Source: Coptis chinensis (lineage: Eukaryota > Streptophyta > Magnoliopsida > Ranunculales > Ranunculaceae). From it: a stretch of 64,000 bases of DNA. Position numbers and translations under genes: made by a program. Shown piece after piece: positions 21,290 to 33,761 of the stretch (position 1 is the first letter of the stretch; every line of letters begins with the position of its first letter). Where the stretch lies: positions 14,543,501 to 14,607,500 of the forward strand of contig CM027382.1 in NCBI GenBank assembly GCA_015680905.1. Direction: 5' to 3'. The notes under the pieces were generated by a model, which worked only from the letters and a program-made list of their open reading frames with translations, searched no databases and was not told where the DNA came from.

Positions 21290-21640
21290 AGTAAAATATT
21301 GATTTTACGTGTGATGGAGCTATTGCATATGATATATATGATTTCTTATGAGAAATATTTATGTGGTTTGTGTGAGTTGATACTCACGAGGGATGAATGT
21401 ACTCCCTGGTTGTGACTTTTTCCTCGTTCTTATGATTAGACGAGTGATATTAAAGTAAAACATTGATTTTACATGTGACTGAGTTATTACATATGAATAT
21501 CTATGTATTATGATGTACATGATTTCTTACAAGGAAATGTATACGTGGTTTGTGTGAGCTGATACTCACGAGGGATGAATGTACTCCCTAGTGGTGATAT
21601 AATATGATATGATGCATATAATTTCTTATGAAGGAATGTG
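21290..21640. repeat. 182-bp tandem duplication
   Basis: The phrase tactcacgagggatgaatgt occurs at 21381 and 21563. The surrounding sequence (gattttacgtgtga ... actccct) is repeated with moderate divergence. Noncoding, immediately left of the Athila element. Confidence 0.8.
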
Positions 21641-21698
21641 AATATGGTTAGCGTGATATGATGGATATGGTGGTGTGATATGAATGTTAGTTAATATT

Positions 21699-23428
21699 TG
21701 ATAAGCACCCAAAACTGTAATATTAAACCCCGAGAGACATAGCATTTTGGTCGATTATGTGTTTAATAATCATGTAATAATTATATTTTCGTACTTTTGC
21801 AGATTTCCGCATTTAAAATGAATATAATGATAAAACATGCATCGAAGTACGAGAATACTGGAATATTTGAAGTTTCCCACTCAACCCCAATGAAGCCCAA
21901 CAAAGCCCGACTAGAAGTTTCCAAAAACAAAACCGGTCTGAAAACAGGTCCACATATAAAGAAGCAACAAACTTAGAAGCTCACATCCGATAAACCGGAT
22001 GCGACGTTGGCTAGTGAAACCGCCATAGCGACGGCTTAATTTAACTCTACACAAAGACGTAAAGTCGTAAAAACACCAAAATCGGCGCTTAATGGACACA
22101 CTAAGAAGACCCGCTCTCATGAGCCCAAAAGGCATGACGAGTCAAAGATAAAGGTGGCAAGTGATGGTCTTAATTTGGTGCCACCTTGCAATAGGAGAAG
22201 ACACGTACCAATTCAAAGCAGGTGGTTTGAATTGAAATTGGCTAAAAGACAAAACATAAAAGGACAAAACATTAAATGAAAGTTTTGTTTCGTAACAAAA
22301 CTTTGGATCAAATTAATTCACATGGAGACAAAACTTTGTTATTCAAAGTTTTGAATGTCTCAATTAGAAAACAGGCGAAACCCAATTAAAGGCTTCACGA
22401 GAAATCAACCTATATATATGTAAGAGGGTCTTCATTATTCGGTCTTCAGCATTTTCATGCTCTAGCATCCGCTTAGCAGTTAGTTAGTTTTATTTTAGCA
22501 CTTACATTCCGTCATTTTCATTCTAGCAGCTTAAATAATGTAAGTCATTTTACCCTTAATAACAGTCATTTCTTTTCTAGTTTAATTCATGTCCTGCATT
22601 TATTTACTTAATGTATACAGCAAGTTTTATTATTCTTTCAATGACCATGAGCTAATCCCGTGGGGAGGGTTATCCGCTTCGTGTGAGAATCGGATTGACT
22701 CTTTAATATTCTAGAATCACTACTTAGGAATTAGGCATAGATTAGACATCCGGTCCCAAAATGACCGAGGATCGTACAAATTTGGAGGCCGATGCTCAAG
22801 AAACGGTCGTCGCGCTAACCCAAAATGTCTCGCGTGCGACTCTATGATGTCGCATGACTCTCCAATTTGTCTAGCTGATGTGGAATCGAGCCAGAGCTGA
22901 AATGATATTCCGAGAGATGAAATATTAGTTCAACTCCTTATGCTAGTGCGACGCGCTCGAGAGATGTGGGCATGCGCTAGGGATCAATACTTTCGGCGCC
23001 GCCTCTCGAACACGAGGCGAATTAGAGATGTAGTGATGTGGTAATATAAACTGTTGAAAGATAATTCTTGCATGAGTATGATTAACTCTCTCCCTGTTTC
23101 TCTATCTTTGTTTACCTACATCAAAATCACCGTAGTAAGTTACATTATTTGCATTACCGTTAATTTAATTAAAACCAACTAAAAAACCTAAAATCCTACT
23201 CACCAAAAGTGGTAATTCCAGTTGTGAACCTTTTCCGAGCCCTAAGGTTCGGACGATCCCTTACTCGACCTATCCTACCAAACCCACATGAGTAAGGTAA
23301 CTTAACTAAAACGGACGACTAAACGGACTTTGGACTTTGGACTTTGGTCTTCGGACTTCGGACTTCGGACTGTGGACCTCGGACTTAATCAAGAAAACCA
23401 ATAAACGTACAATTAAAAGTTTTTATCA
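21699..23428 (+). repeat. 5' LTR of the Athila element
   Basis: 1730 bases with terminal TGAT...ATCA. A TATA-like tatatatatg lies at 22411, upstream of the likely transcription start. A string of ggactttggacttt / cttcggacttcgga repeats lies near its end (about 23330-23390). It matches 37737-39481 with many substitutions and small indels. Confidence 0.95.
22411..22420 (+). promoter_or_regulatory. Probable LTR TATA box
   Basis: tatatatatg sits about 710 bases into the 5' LTR and is conserved at 38461 in the 3' LTR, where the surrounding LTR has diverged. Position and conservation suggest the U3/R promoter. Confidence 0.5.
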
Positions 23429-23430
23429 AA

Positions 23431-23448
23431 TGGCGCCGCTGCCAGGGA
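23431..23448 (+). promoter_or_regulatory. Primer-binding site, tRNA-Asp
   Basis: tggcgccgctgccaggga starts two bases after the 5' LTR. It is complementary to the 3' end of plant tRNA-Asp with two mismatches. This primer is typical of Athila elements. Confidence 0.9.
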
Positions 23449-24839
23449 AGGACTCTGGACTTATCGTAATAACTGGAACACATCACGTAAAACCCCCTCC
23501 CCTACCTCTTCATTTTTTAATTTCCATTTCTTTTGCAATACCAACGATTAATTACTGCTTTGCCCCAACTTTTTCTACTAACGGATATCCGTGGAACCGG
23601 ATCTTGTTTATTTTATTAAGACAGCTTTTAAGTATTCCGTAGGAACTTGAAGTATTGAACTGACAAAAGAGTCTCGAACGAGACTAAATTAGTAGCACGC
23701 GAGACTAACCTGGAGTATCAACACTCCGATTTTCAGGTACAGGCCACTTTCCTTTTCAGTACCCTTTTGGACTCTCTTGTCCAATTTATCCAATAAGTTC
23801 ACGAGCTCGAAAGTTAGTTCGATCGTGTACAAGGAATCGCGGGACGCCAGGTTTCAAATTCTTAAACTCCTCAAACTTTGTCAAGGATATTATTTGGTTG
23901 TTACTATAACCTGTTTGACCTTGCATGTTTGTGTGTTGGCATAAGAACTCTTTGTATATAAATGTGGTTCGTCATTACATCTTCACGTTAACACGATTAA
24001 TATGATTCGAATATATTTGGATGTATGTGTAGTTTCAAACCACCTGCTTAGAATATTTTTGTATGTGTATGTTACATCAATTCACGTACGCGGTATTCAT
24101 TTGTATGAGTTCGTTCTCGACATTCCCCTAGCTCACATTTAAGTTGCACGTATCAATAGCTATAGATTATTGCATGCGTAGGACACATTTCTATTCACAT
24201 AGATTTGCATATGTAGACTTCTTGTGTAAAACTAGCATGCGTTAATTGTATGTTTAGTTTCTATTTTAACATCTATCGTTTTTTGCATGTTTCGTAATCA
24301 CGTCTCCATAATACATTAATTACGTAAACTAAAAATTAAAAATTAAAAAAATAATAATTAAAATTAAAAATCCTAATAATTAAAATTTCATCTTAATCAT
24401 CTTAATAACACCCCGCATAATACACCATCATAAATCATCATCCTATTCCATCAGTGCCTAGGAAACTTGAAAAAAAAATTGAGGTTGCCTAATTAAGGAA
24501 CGTGCTAGCACGAACAACCTCCCTCAATTCTCTCAGGTGACCCGGCCGCTAGAATATTCACATGTTATCCTAGCTTACCTGCTCAAGTTAGCAACAACTC
24601 AGGAAGACGTGCTTCACCTCCCTCTTTCCTTAATTCTAAAACCTCCAGTCATAATTCGTTCCTTATGAGCCTTAAATTAAAATTTATATTTGTATGAGAC
24701 TACGGTCTGGTAAACATAAGGAATTAGAACTTAGATATCGTCGTCGAAAATACAAAAAACAACTGCTTATGCTATCTCCTAGACATAGTTCCTCCTCCGT
24801 AAATCAACCTCGTCAAACATCTCTCATTTGCCATCATCT
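23449..24839. other. Athila leader, noncoding
   Basis: 1.4 kb between the primer site and gag. No domain-bearing frame. It contains an A-rich (aattaaaaatt) stretch at 24320-24390 and may include packaging signals, which cannot be recognised by eye. Confidence 0.6.
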
Positions 24840-26152
24840 CCCTTAATTATGGCCGGGAAAATCCACGGTCGAGAAACCCCTTTGGATTTCTATATCGCCT
24901 TACAAGAAGGACACGCCCTCTGCATTAAACTTCGATGCTATTGTAGGTGATTTTCGAATTCCGCCAAACATTTTCGGTTTGTTACCTGTTTACCATGGTC
25001 TAGACCATGAAAAACCGTACAATCACCTTCGTCGGATGCAACAAGTAGTCACCACTTTCCGCCATCCGACTATTACCAACGAACAAGTCTTGCTTAAGTT
25101 GTTTCCCTTCACCTTAGCTGATAAAGCTTCAGTTTGGCTCACAGGCGAAGCGCCGCAATCCATTGACACATGGGCCAAACTCGTACAAGCATTCATGATA
25201 AAGTTCTATACTCATAAGAAAACTACAGAAATGCTTCAAAAGATTCAATTCTTTCGCCAGCACCCCCAGGAATCCTTTTCGGAAGCATGGTGCAGATTTA
25301 CTGATCTGCTTCTCGAATGTCCCCATCATCAACTCGACACCGATGTATTAGTCCGTTCATTCTTTAACGGTCTCTCTGACCATCATAAGGAAACCTTAGA
25401 TATCATGAACGGCGGTTGTTTCATGGACAAGGGCGCTACTGAAGCATACAATTTTCTTGAGAAACAGGCTTCACGAAGCACCTATTAGGGAAACACTGAT
25501 TCTTCCAGATCTTCTAAAGACACTCCTACCAAAGTTACGTCTATGTTTGAGGTCAAACCCGATTCGGAATTAAAAACTCTAATCGAGTCCCTAAACAAAA
25601 AGGTTGATGCTCTTTCAGTACAAGTAAATGATCAAAAACTCAAACAGGTCATGGCTGCCAACGTTTCCCCATGTCCTCTTTGCTTAAGTCCTGAGCATGC
25701 CGATTCTTATTGTCCTTTGGTATACGAGTGCCCTCCCTAACCTTCTGAAGAGGCTTGTGCTTTTAACATCCCTAATGTACCTTGGCGACAACATCCGAAT
25801 TTAGCTTGGACACCCCCTGCCCAACAACAAGCTCCTCCGGGTGTCAACAACGTTCCTCTACGACCACCCGCGAACTACAATTCCTATCGTCAAGGAAATC
25901 CTCCATAATTCAAAAAGGGCAAAGTAATTTTCCCAACAATGCAAATATAGGGTACCAAAACAACCGCAATCTTGTTCCCACTAATCAAGGATATGGCTAC
26001 CAAAATCAACCTGTAAATAATAACCGTGAACTAGTTCCTACTGCTTCGCTAGTACAATCCACAACCGATAAAACAGCTGAAACTTTTCTGACATACATGA
26101 ATCAACATAATCAAATCCTAGCTTCTATCCAGCCGGTCTCTTCACCATGTTA
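24840..26152 (+). pseudogene. Athila gag (capsid and zinc knuckle), broken
   Basis: The gag frame is open from about 24840 to a TAG at 25486 and carries the conserved retrotransposon gag region (LLKLFPFTLADKASVWL; FRQHPQESFSEAWCRF; LLECPHHQL). It then continues to about 25740 with a zinc knuckle C-x2-C-x4-H-x4-C at 25672-25713. A further frame (25782-26152) is Asn/Gln-rich, like gag linker regions. Gag forms the cytoplasmic particle in which reverse transcription occurs. The stops at 25486 and 25738 and a frame change prevent a full product. Confidence 0.88.
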
Positions 26153-26459
26153 GCTCGGGATAAAAGTCAAAAAGCGTGTTCCTCGCCAAGCAGGTTCCAA
26201 ACCCTAAGCCTACAAACACCGCCTTTGAACTCAACAATGCACGGGATCTAGTAATCCAAGCGGGGTGAGGTAAATGCCATTACCACTCTTCGTTACGGCG
26301 AACCATCAACAATAAAAACATTATGCGGATGAGGAATCGACGGAAACCACGGCTGACGTCCTTCCAACTCCTACCTCGCAACCTATAACGGACGAAGTTG
26401 TGCCTTCCAATTCTACACCCACGTCCCTAGGGTAAGACGCCACTGATCTTTATGCGCGA

Positions 26460-27434
26460 TTCTACCCAAAAGCTCCATTCCCTGCCAGTTTGGTAAAGAA
26501 CAAACGTGACGAACATTTCGATGAGATCCGTGAAACCTTCAAAAATTTGACCATAAACTTACCTTTCCTAGATGCGCTTAAGCATTTACCCAAGCATGCC
26601 AAGTTTTTGAAGGACATGTGTACCACCAAATGACGTACGAATGTTCCTCAACAAGCGTTCCTCACTGAACAGTTTCCCTCGATCACCACTACCAATGGTG
26701 TGGTAAAGTACAAGGACCCAGGTCGATCAACTGTACCATGCACGTTGGGCGACAAGTATACCGCTACCACACTTTTAGACCTAGGTGCCAGTGTTAACCT
26801 ACTTCCCTACTACTTATTTAAGCAATTAGATCTTCATGAATTAAAACCTACCAATATGACTCTGCAACTCGCGAATCGCTCCATTAAGTACCCAAAGGGC
26901 ATAGTAGAGAACGTCATAGTCAAGGTCCAAGATTTTTACTACCCAGTTGATTTTGTCATTCTAGATACTGAAGTGGCATGTGACTCCATTCCTATCATCT
27001 TGGGACATCCTTTTCTTACAACTGCTAACGCTCTCATAAATTGTCGGGACGGTTCAATGACATTGTCTTTCGGGAACCTTTCTGTCGAACTCAACGTATT
27101 CAAATTAATGAAACAATTTCCTGATCCTATAATGGAGGGCGAGATTAGTTTGGTTGATAGTCTGGAACATGATTATTTCACAAACTCTTTTCCCCAAGAC
27201 GAGATACACCAATTTCTTTCTTTTGATAATCCTGAGTTTGACGATGACTCATACATAAAGGATGTCCACGCATTATTAGAGTCGGTACCACTATTTGATC
27301 CTACTACTGCATTGCAAACTAATTCAGAAGAACCGGATTCGCTCTTTTCGATTGAAGAGATGATCCCTCACGAATCCTTGATCCCCAATCCTCCAACTCC
27401 GGATTTAAAACCTCTACCCTCTGATTTGAAGTAG
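26460..27434 (+). pseudogene. Athila aspartic protease region
   Basis: A retropepsin-like domain with the active-site motif DLGAS (Asp codon at 26778) and the downstream IILGHPFL segment (about 26995-27015) typical of the flap/C-terminal part. It would cleave the gag-pol precursor. The upstream part (26460-26630) reads into the domain but is cut by a TGA at about 26632. A TAG at 27432 separates it from reverse transcriptase. Confidence 0.88.
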
Positions 27435-28499
27435 GTGCATCTCGATCTCGATGGTAGTCACCCTATAATAATTTCTGCTCACTTGACTACCGACGAAGAG
27501 GCACGGTTGATTCATGTCATTCGCGAACACCGCTCCGTTATCGGATGGTCCTTAGATGATATCAAGGGAATAGACCCTAGCATATGCACGCATCGCATAC
27601 ATCTAGATGATGGCTCAAAGACATCGCGAGAACCGCAACGTCGCCTTAACCCCGCCATGAAAGAGGTGGTGCGAGAGGAAGTTTTACGATTACTTGATGC
27701 GGGTATCATATACCCTATCTCTGATAGTGATTGGGTTAGTCCTGTCCACGTTGTTCCCAAAAAGTCCGGCATTCAAGTTGTACAAAATGAAAATGGTGAG
27801 TGCATCTCCACTCGCATTCCATTAAAATGGAGAATTTGCATTGACTATCGCAAACTTAATGCCAGAACACGTAAAGATCACTTCCCTCTCCCATTCATTG
27901 ACCGGATGTTAGAGCGTTTAGCCGATCATGCTTACTCATTGTTTTCTTGATGGCTATTCCGGATACTTCCAAATTGTCATCGATCCCCGATCATCAAAAA
28001 AACAACTTTCACGTGTCCATTTGGAACCTTTGCATACGGACAAATGCCTTTTGGTCTTTGTAATGCCTGTGCACCTTCCAATTTGCTGCATGCTTCACAT
28101 TTTCAGTGATATGGTGGAACGTTATATGGAAGTCTTCATGGGCGATTTTTCCATCTACGGAAATTTCTTTGACGACCGCCTATCCAACCTTTCTAAAGTA
28201 TTAGCGCGTTGCGAAGAGAAAAATCTGGTGCTTTCAATTGGGAGAAGTGTCATTTCATGGTTACCAAAGGACTTGTTCTAGGTCATATTGTTTCGAAAGA
28301 CGGGATAGAGGTTGATAAAGCTAAAATTGTTAAAATTGCTTCGCTACCTTTCCCACGTACAGTTCATGATATCCGTGCCTTTTTAGGCCACGCTGAGTTT
28401 TACAGGAGATTCATTCAGGATTTTTCTAAAGTTGCTCGACCTTTAACCAATCTCCTACTTAATGATGCAGTATTTGACTTCAATTTCAATTGCAAATAA
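27435..28499 (+). pseudogene. Athila reverse transcriptase, inactivated
   Basis: The N-terminal fingers/palm part is intact (WRICIDYRKLNARTRKDHFP; PLPFIDRMLERLADHAY). A shift near 27945 leads to DGYSGYFQI, then further shifts near 28020-28070 and 28230. The YxDD-type catalytic box reads FMGDFS at 28135-28152, so the first of the two catalytic aspartates is glycine. The connection continues (LGHIVSKDGIEVD) to a TAA at 28497. Even without the frame breaks this enzyme would be dead. Confidence 0.9.
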
Positions 28500-28559
28500 G
28501 CTTTTGATACTCTAAAAACCGCTCTAACTATCGCTCCTATCATTCAACCCCCTGATTAG

Positions 28560-28970
28560 TCTCAACCATTCGAACTAATGTGTGATGCTAGCGACTTTAC
28601 TATTGGCGCCGTACTAGGCCAACGACGTGATGACAAACCCATTGTCATTTACTACGCTAGTAAAACTCTTAATGACGCTCAATGTAATTACACAACAACT
28701 GAGAATGAGTTCCTAGCTGTTGTCTATGCTTTGGATAAGTTTCGCCCTTACTTAGTTGGAACATCCACCATCGTATATACTAACCATGCCGCACTTCGGT
28801 ACTTACTTTCTGCAAAAAGGACGAAAACAACTATTGTTCATTTGGATCCTTCTCTTGCAAGAATTCACCCCGGAAATCAAAGACAAGAAAGGAACCGAAA
28901 ATGTCGCGGGCCGACCATTTATCAAGGCTGGTTGGTGACATTGATAGTGATTACGAAGCCATCGTGATTC
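28560..28970 (+). pseudogene. Athila RNase H domain, broken
   Basis: Reads LMCDASDFTIGAVLGQ, then YYASKTLNDAQCNYTTTE and KFRPYLVG, the conserved RNase H blocks of Ty3/gypsy elements. The later conserved block has Asn (codon at 28782) before HAAL, where an acidic residue is expected. A shift near 28830 moves the end of the domain into another frame ([19 protein letters not shown]). Confidence 0.88.
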
Positions 28971-29169
28971 CTTCCTGCATCGAATATTTGTACTCTATTT
29001 TCTCATCTCCATGGTACACGGATATCGTTAACTACCTAGTTACTGAGGAAGTTCCTTCCTCTTGGTCACGTCCTAATCATAAAAAGTTCTTATCCACTGT
29101 AAAATATTATTTTTGGGATGACCCCTACCTCTTTAAGTATTGTTCCGACCAACTCATTCGTCGCTGTAT

Positions 29170-30288
29170 TCCCGACTAAGAGCACACCGACGTATTATCC
29201 TTTTGCCATGAACAATTTTGCAGAGGTCATTTAAGTAGAAAGAAAACTGCGGCCAAGGTATTACAATGTGGTTTTTACTGGCCTACCATTTTTCGCGATG
29301 CACAAGAACATTGCATAGCTTGCATTCGTTGTCAGCACCTAGGTTGAATTACCAAACGAAATATGATTCCCCTAAATCCTATCTTGATTGTGAAATTTTT
29401 TTATGTTTGGGGCACTGATTTTATGGGACCTTTCCCTATTTCTCAAGGTTTTCTATACATTTTAGTCGCTGTAGACTATGTGTCCAAATGGATTGAGGCA
29501 CTCGCATGTCGCTCAAATGACCATAAGACTCAAGCGGTGAAATTTGTTAAAGAAAACATTTTCTCTCATTTTGGTGTCCCCAAAGCTATCATCGATGATG
29601 GGGGTACACATTTTTGTAATAAATTTTTGGGTTTTAGTGAAAAAATATGGAGTTACTCACAAGGTTGCTACTCCATATCACCCACAAACGAAAGTGGCCA
29701 AGTGGAAGTCTCCAAATGAGAGATAAAGTCTATTATGGAGAAAAGCGTCAACCCATCAAGAAAATTTGGTCTCTCTCCGCTTACGGATGCCTTGTGGGCA
29801 TACCGAACAACATTTAAGACACTATAGGGATGTCTCCTTACCGCATTGTTTTTGGAAAACCTTATCATCCGGTTGAACTTGAGCATCGTGCCCTTTGGGC
29901 CATCAAAAAGCCCAATTACAATATCATCGAGGCAGGCGAGAAGTGAAAACTGCAATTAAATGAGCTTGAGGAGATTCGGAGTGATGCTTATGATCTCTCG
30001 AAATCCTACAAAGCTAATATGAAAAGAGTGCACGAAAAGCATATTTTGCGTACGGATTTTAAAATTGGCCAAAAAGTTTTACTGTACAACTCCAGATTAC
30101 ACATTTTTCCTGGTAAATTGAAAACACGATGGTTTGATCCTTTCATTGTGTCAGCTGTGAAATATTATGGGGCAATCTCTTTGCTTAATCCACAAGATAA
30201 CAGCGAATTTCAAGTTAATGGACAACGCCTAAAACATTACCACGATGTTGAACAGACTCTTCTTCAGGATCCGGTCTACACAGACTAG
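29170..30288 (+). pseudogene. Athila integrase, broken
   Basis: The zinc-binding head is visible (H..., CRGHLSRKKTAAKVLQCGFYWP, CIACIRCQ at 29210-29340), followed by a TGA. The catalytic core has the first Asp in [10 protein letters not shown] (about 29410) and the second in [11 protein letters not shown] (about 29590). The region of the third acidic residue (about 29690) is out of frame. The C-terminal part (30019-30288) reads FKIGQKVLLYNSRLHIFPGK, the usual SH3-like tail. Integrase would insert the cDNA into the genome. Confidence 0.88.
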
Positions 30289-31686
30289 ATGTTTCGTTTT
30301 GCGTACTCAATCTTGTTTCTATAGAGGGTACACCATTTCGGTAGCCAGACCATCTTCTATCTTATGATCTCCAAAGTTCTTTGAAGTGTGTGGTTGCAAG
30401 CGCCGGAACCTTAGTCCACGAAAACTCTATTTCAGAACTGAGTATAAATGTCTTACGCAAAGCGACGAGCAAACGTTCTTTTTCGATAAACGATGGGTAC
30501 CTAAAAATTCACCTCCTTCCTTCTCTTTTCCTTTTCTACTCTGCCTCGTGAACTTCAGCTAATCATTTGGTGTAAGTCTCACTCATCACGAATAGGGAAT
30601 GGTCGGTAGTACTTTTGCTCATGTAACCGGCGTCTTGTGAAGGATGGGTTTGGTGTATGCATTGTCAAACACCCTTCTGTCTAGGTCTTGACTTCCTATC
30701 AGATACTAGCCAGTTTAAGGTATACTTTTGTCTGCACCAGCTGCGCAGGATAATCTTCGTCTCCGGGCCGTTTCTCCCACAGGTTGGGGTTCGTCTTGAG
30801 AATCTGACGTTAAAAGACTCGACTCGTCTTAAGGATCTGACATTAAAAGACTAACCTTGTAGATATGTTTATATTGTTGCCTTTTCCCTTTACATTAAGT
30901 TTTTCACATGAGATTCGTGTCCAACCTCGGATGTCGCATACTTGGAACACAAAAAGGCAATGGATTCCACCAGACCAACCCTAGAATTGGTTACTTTGAG
31001 TTCCCTTGGGGCGGTTTGAGGATAGCCCTATGTAATAAGGGCAATTTTATTAGGCAGAATGCAAGCAGACGGTCGGGATGGTACACCCCCCGCCCTAACC
31101 CCATAATACATAAGGGTAAAGCCACAGTCTGGCTAGATTGGGTTCGCTCCAGAGCCGACATGACAGTTGTCTATGATTTAAGATGGTGACTCTTCTGGAC
31201 ATCTAGTGTTCTTCACATATATCTCCCTTGTATATAAATAAAATCTTTGTTTATAAATAAAACACTCTCCTTTTTTTCAAAAACTCTTGTGACCTTTGAG
31301 AATGACTCATACAATTGGATAGCATTTTTCGTGCCGATCATTTTGATATCTCATTCATCCAATTCGGGGTCCAAACGAGTTGTGGGTAAGCATTTAGTTT
31401 TTTTAGGCTTAAATCGGGCTTGGGAAAATTTTTGGCCCAACCAAAATATCAAAATCTCGGGTCCTTTAAACCCGACAAAGCCGACCACACACGTCACCAT
31501 CACCCACTTCATCTTCCCAAATTTCCGGATCTTGCCCCTTCTCGTTTAAGTCTCACACGAGATAGGCCCATGCTAAATCCAGGTCTCGCGTGAGACTCTT
31601 ACAACTCCGACCACAATTCCCTTCCGTCAGCAAGTCCCATTTCTCCCCCTCATCATTAATCAATAGCCAGCCTCTCCCTAAGACCA
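30289..31686. other. Spacer between pol and the post-pol ORFs
   Basis: 1.4 kb with no recognised domain. Short ORFs are present but without conserved motifs. A tandem repeat of about 27 bases (gaatctgacgttaaaagact / ggatctgacattaaaagact) lies at 30798-30852. Confidence 0.5.
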
Positions 31687-32870
31687 GTGATGGCCGGAAA
31701 CAGGCGTATTTGTGTGGAGAAAATTTTTGAAAATTTATTTGAAAACGGGATGTTTGCTCTATTCTTTGATAATGAATTTAACTCTAGAGGATGGGAGTAC
31801 TTGTTATATGCTAATGGAGGGCTTTATTCCAAGGATTTGGTGATGAAATTATACGACAATGGGAGCTTTAATGGCGACCATTTTTGGGTTACCGTCGAGG
31901 GTGTGCGCCACGAAGTCACACCTGTTTTGCTCTCCGGGATCACGGGCATTCCTCTGGTCGACCACATGCTGACTCAATAGCAGTCCGTGTACCCATGGAC
32001 TTACGACCTAAATCTCGATATGCTAATCGAGGGAGAGTACAACATAGACGAAAAATGCGCGTATCAACGCTCGGTGTGACGGAACCAGTTGGTTGTGACT
32101 CAATGGCTGGGACTGAACGTCATTGGCACCTCGAAGCCCTCAGACATCAACAAGACCTTTCCTCCACCTTCTCGGATCCTCCAGGCGAAAGGGTAACTTC
32201 GTATCGTTACCTTTCTTTTTGATATTATTACACATGCCACTCTTAGATCAGCCCCTCTTGCTGTTCTGGTAATGCAAGTTATGATTACCTTGGGTTTTCT
32301 GTCTGCCACCCCGCTACTCACTATACCACAATATGAGAATATGCTTGTCTTCAAGAAATGCATACTGGACCCTTGGGAACCCATAGCACCTAAGGTTGCC
32401 GAGCACACTAGCGTAGGCTCATCTCACCCACCCTACTTTGATGAGACTGCCATGAGTAAGATGACCCAACCCATAGATGTCTTCACGTCCGCGTGAGCGA
32501 TTGGTTTGAGAGACATGTACACTTTCGCCGGTATCGATGAAACGTACCTTGGGCGAGTTAAGGACGATATGACCACTTTCGCCACGAAGTCGATGGCGAG
32601 AGAGCATGGGCTTAATTCCAGCGAGAAATGAGAGCTTCCATGACTACATTTTCGGGACCATATGCTTACTTCGCCCGGAACCAGTTGCGGGGAATGTTCA
32701 TGGCGAGCCAAAGATTAGTTTCGAGTGCTCGGTGATAGATACTACGGTGATATCCGGGAGCGGTCGCCTCCACGGAGCTCGTCTTTGCGACGACGTCGCG
32801 GGACTCACGGTTCTTCTTCTGTAGCCCCCGAGGATTCTTCTGCAGCTCCTGAGGATCATCAGTAGCTAGT
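31687..32870 (+). pseudogene. Post-pol ORF module A (env-position protein, 'putative plant transposon protein'-like)
   Basis: Starts at ATG 31687 and is open for 97 residues with a conserved pattern (GWEYLL ... YSKDLVMKLYDNGSF ... FWVTVEGVRHEVTP ... LSGITGIPL). It continues through stops and shifts to about 32870. The segment GEYNIDEK-YQRS, NQLVVTQWLGLNVIGTSK at about 32030-32130 aligns with module B. The pattern (GW, then LV-x-x-FY, V-x-G, I-x-G-IP) resembles the plant family 'putative plant transposon protein' found beside Athila pol. The function is unknown; it occupies the env-like position. Confidence 0.65.
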
Positions 32871-32874
32871 TTAT

Positions 32875-33180
32875 TTTTCCAGTCTTGTATAATATTTATG
32901 TCAGATATTTGATTTACGTGTTTGCATTTCCAGCTTAATAGTAGGTTATTTCCTAAAAATTTCTGCCTGGATATATTAGTTATATCTAATATTATATTAT
33001 ATAGGTAGGAACATATATAATAATATTAGTAATAATAATTTATATAGATATATATAAATATATATACATATATATTTTAGATGTCACACTTAAAAGCAAA
33101 CTTTACCGTAAACTAACGTTTTATTAAACGGTCATGAAAACACACAAAAAACGGTCAGAAAATGGTCAGAAAACGGCAAT
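32875..33180. other. AT-rich spacer inside the Athila element
   Basis: Long runs of TA/ATA (32970-33085) followed by three short repeats of the type aacggtcagaaaa at 33125-33172. Noncoding. Confidence 0.7.
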
Positions 33181-33185
33181 TTTCT

Positions 33186-33196
33186 TTCTATAAATA
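33186..33196 (+). promoter_or_regulatory. TATA-like element upstream of the small membrane ORF
   Basis: ctataaataag lies about 100 bases before the ATG at 33294. A pyrimidine-rich tract ending attgttttcag at 33261-33271 lies between them and would make a good 3' splice site. Either an internal promoter or a spliced subgenomic RNA could express the ORF; the sequence cannot decide. Confidence 0.4.
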
Positions 33197-33293
33197 AGTT
33201 CAACACTTCCTCCACATTCACTCATTTCATATTCTTCTCTCTACACTTCTTATTCTAAAAATTGTTTTCAGTCCGCTCCAAATTTCAAGCTTC

Positions 33294-33413
33294 ATGGATA
33301 CACTAAAAAAGTTTGAGCAGCGGCAAATTGAATATGCTACTCAAGTCTTCATGCTTGTTTGTTTCATTATAGTAATGTTGTTAATGTGGCATATAGTTCT
33401 ATCTAATATTTAG
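33294..33413 (+). CDS. Small single-pass membrane protein ORF (39 aa) in the Athila post-pol region
   Basis: ATG 33294 to TAG 33411. A charged, hydrophilic N-terminus (MDTLKKFEQRQIEYATQ) is followed by an uninterrupted hydrophobic stretch of about 20 residues (VFMLVCFIIVMLLMWHIVL) and a two- to three-residue polar end. This looks like a type-II-style membrane anchor. The frame is intact although most of the surrounding element is broken, but it is too short for that to be statistically meaningful. It lies between modules A and B. No family was recognised. It could be a chance ORF or a remnant of an env-like anchor. Confidence 0.4.
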   Translation: MDTLKKFEQRQIEYATQVFMLVCFIIVMLLMWHIVLSNI

Positions 33414-33761
33414 GTTTGTATTTCATTCCCCGTATCATTATGTTGTGTTTCCATACCGTTGTACGTTCTTACGTCTTATTGTGATAGTATATCTACATTT
33501 TCCTTGTCCTTCTACTTACGCTAGTTTAAAAAAAAAAAAAAAAGAGGGGGCACTCCTTGTTACATGCCCCATTCTTCTCATCCACACTACATCCACTTTT
33601 GCACATATCTTAGAAGATACACGTGGTCTAACTACCCTGTGACACCTCGATCCGTATCTTTTACATTTTCGGATTGGTGCCTATTTATAACAAGGATAGA
33701 CACCTCAAAAATCTAACTTCCCTTTTTCCAAAAAAAAATTTCTTCACCACTCCATCTTTAA

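Noticed and set aside
23337-23642. ORF across the 5' LTR end and primer-binding site
   Set aside because: It spans the ggactt repeats, the LTR boundary and the primer site, so it cannot be a gene.
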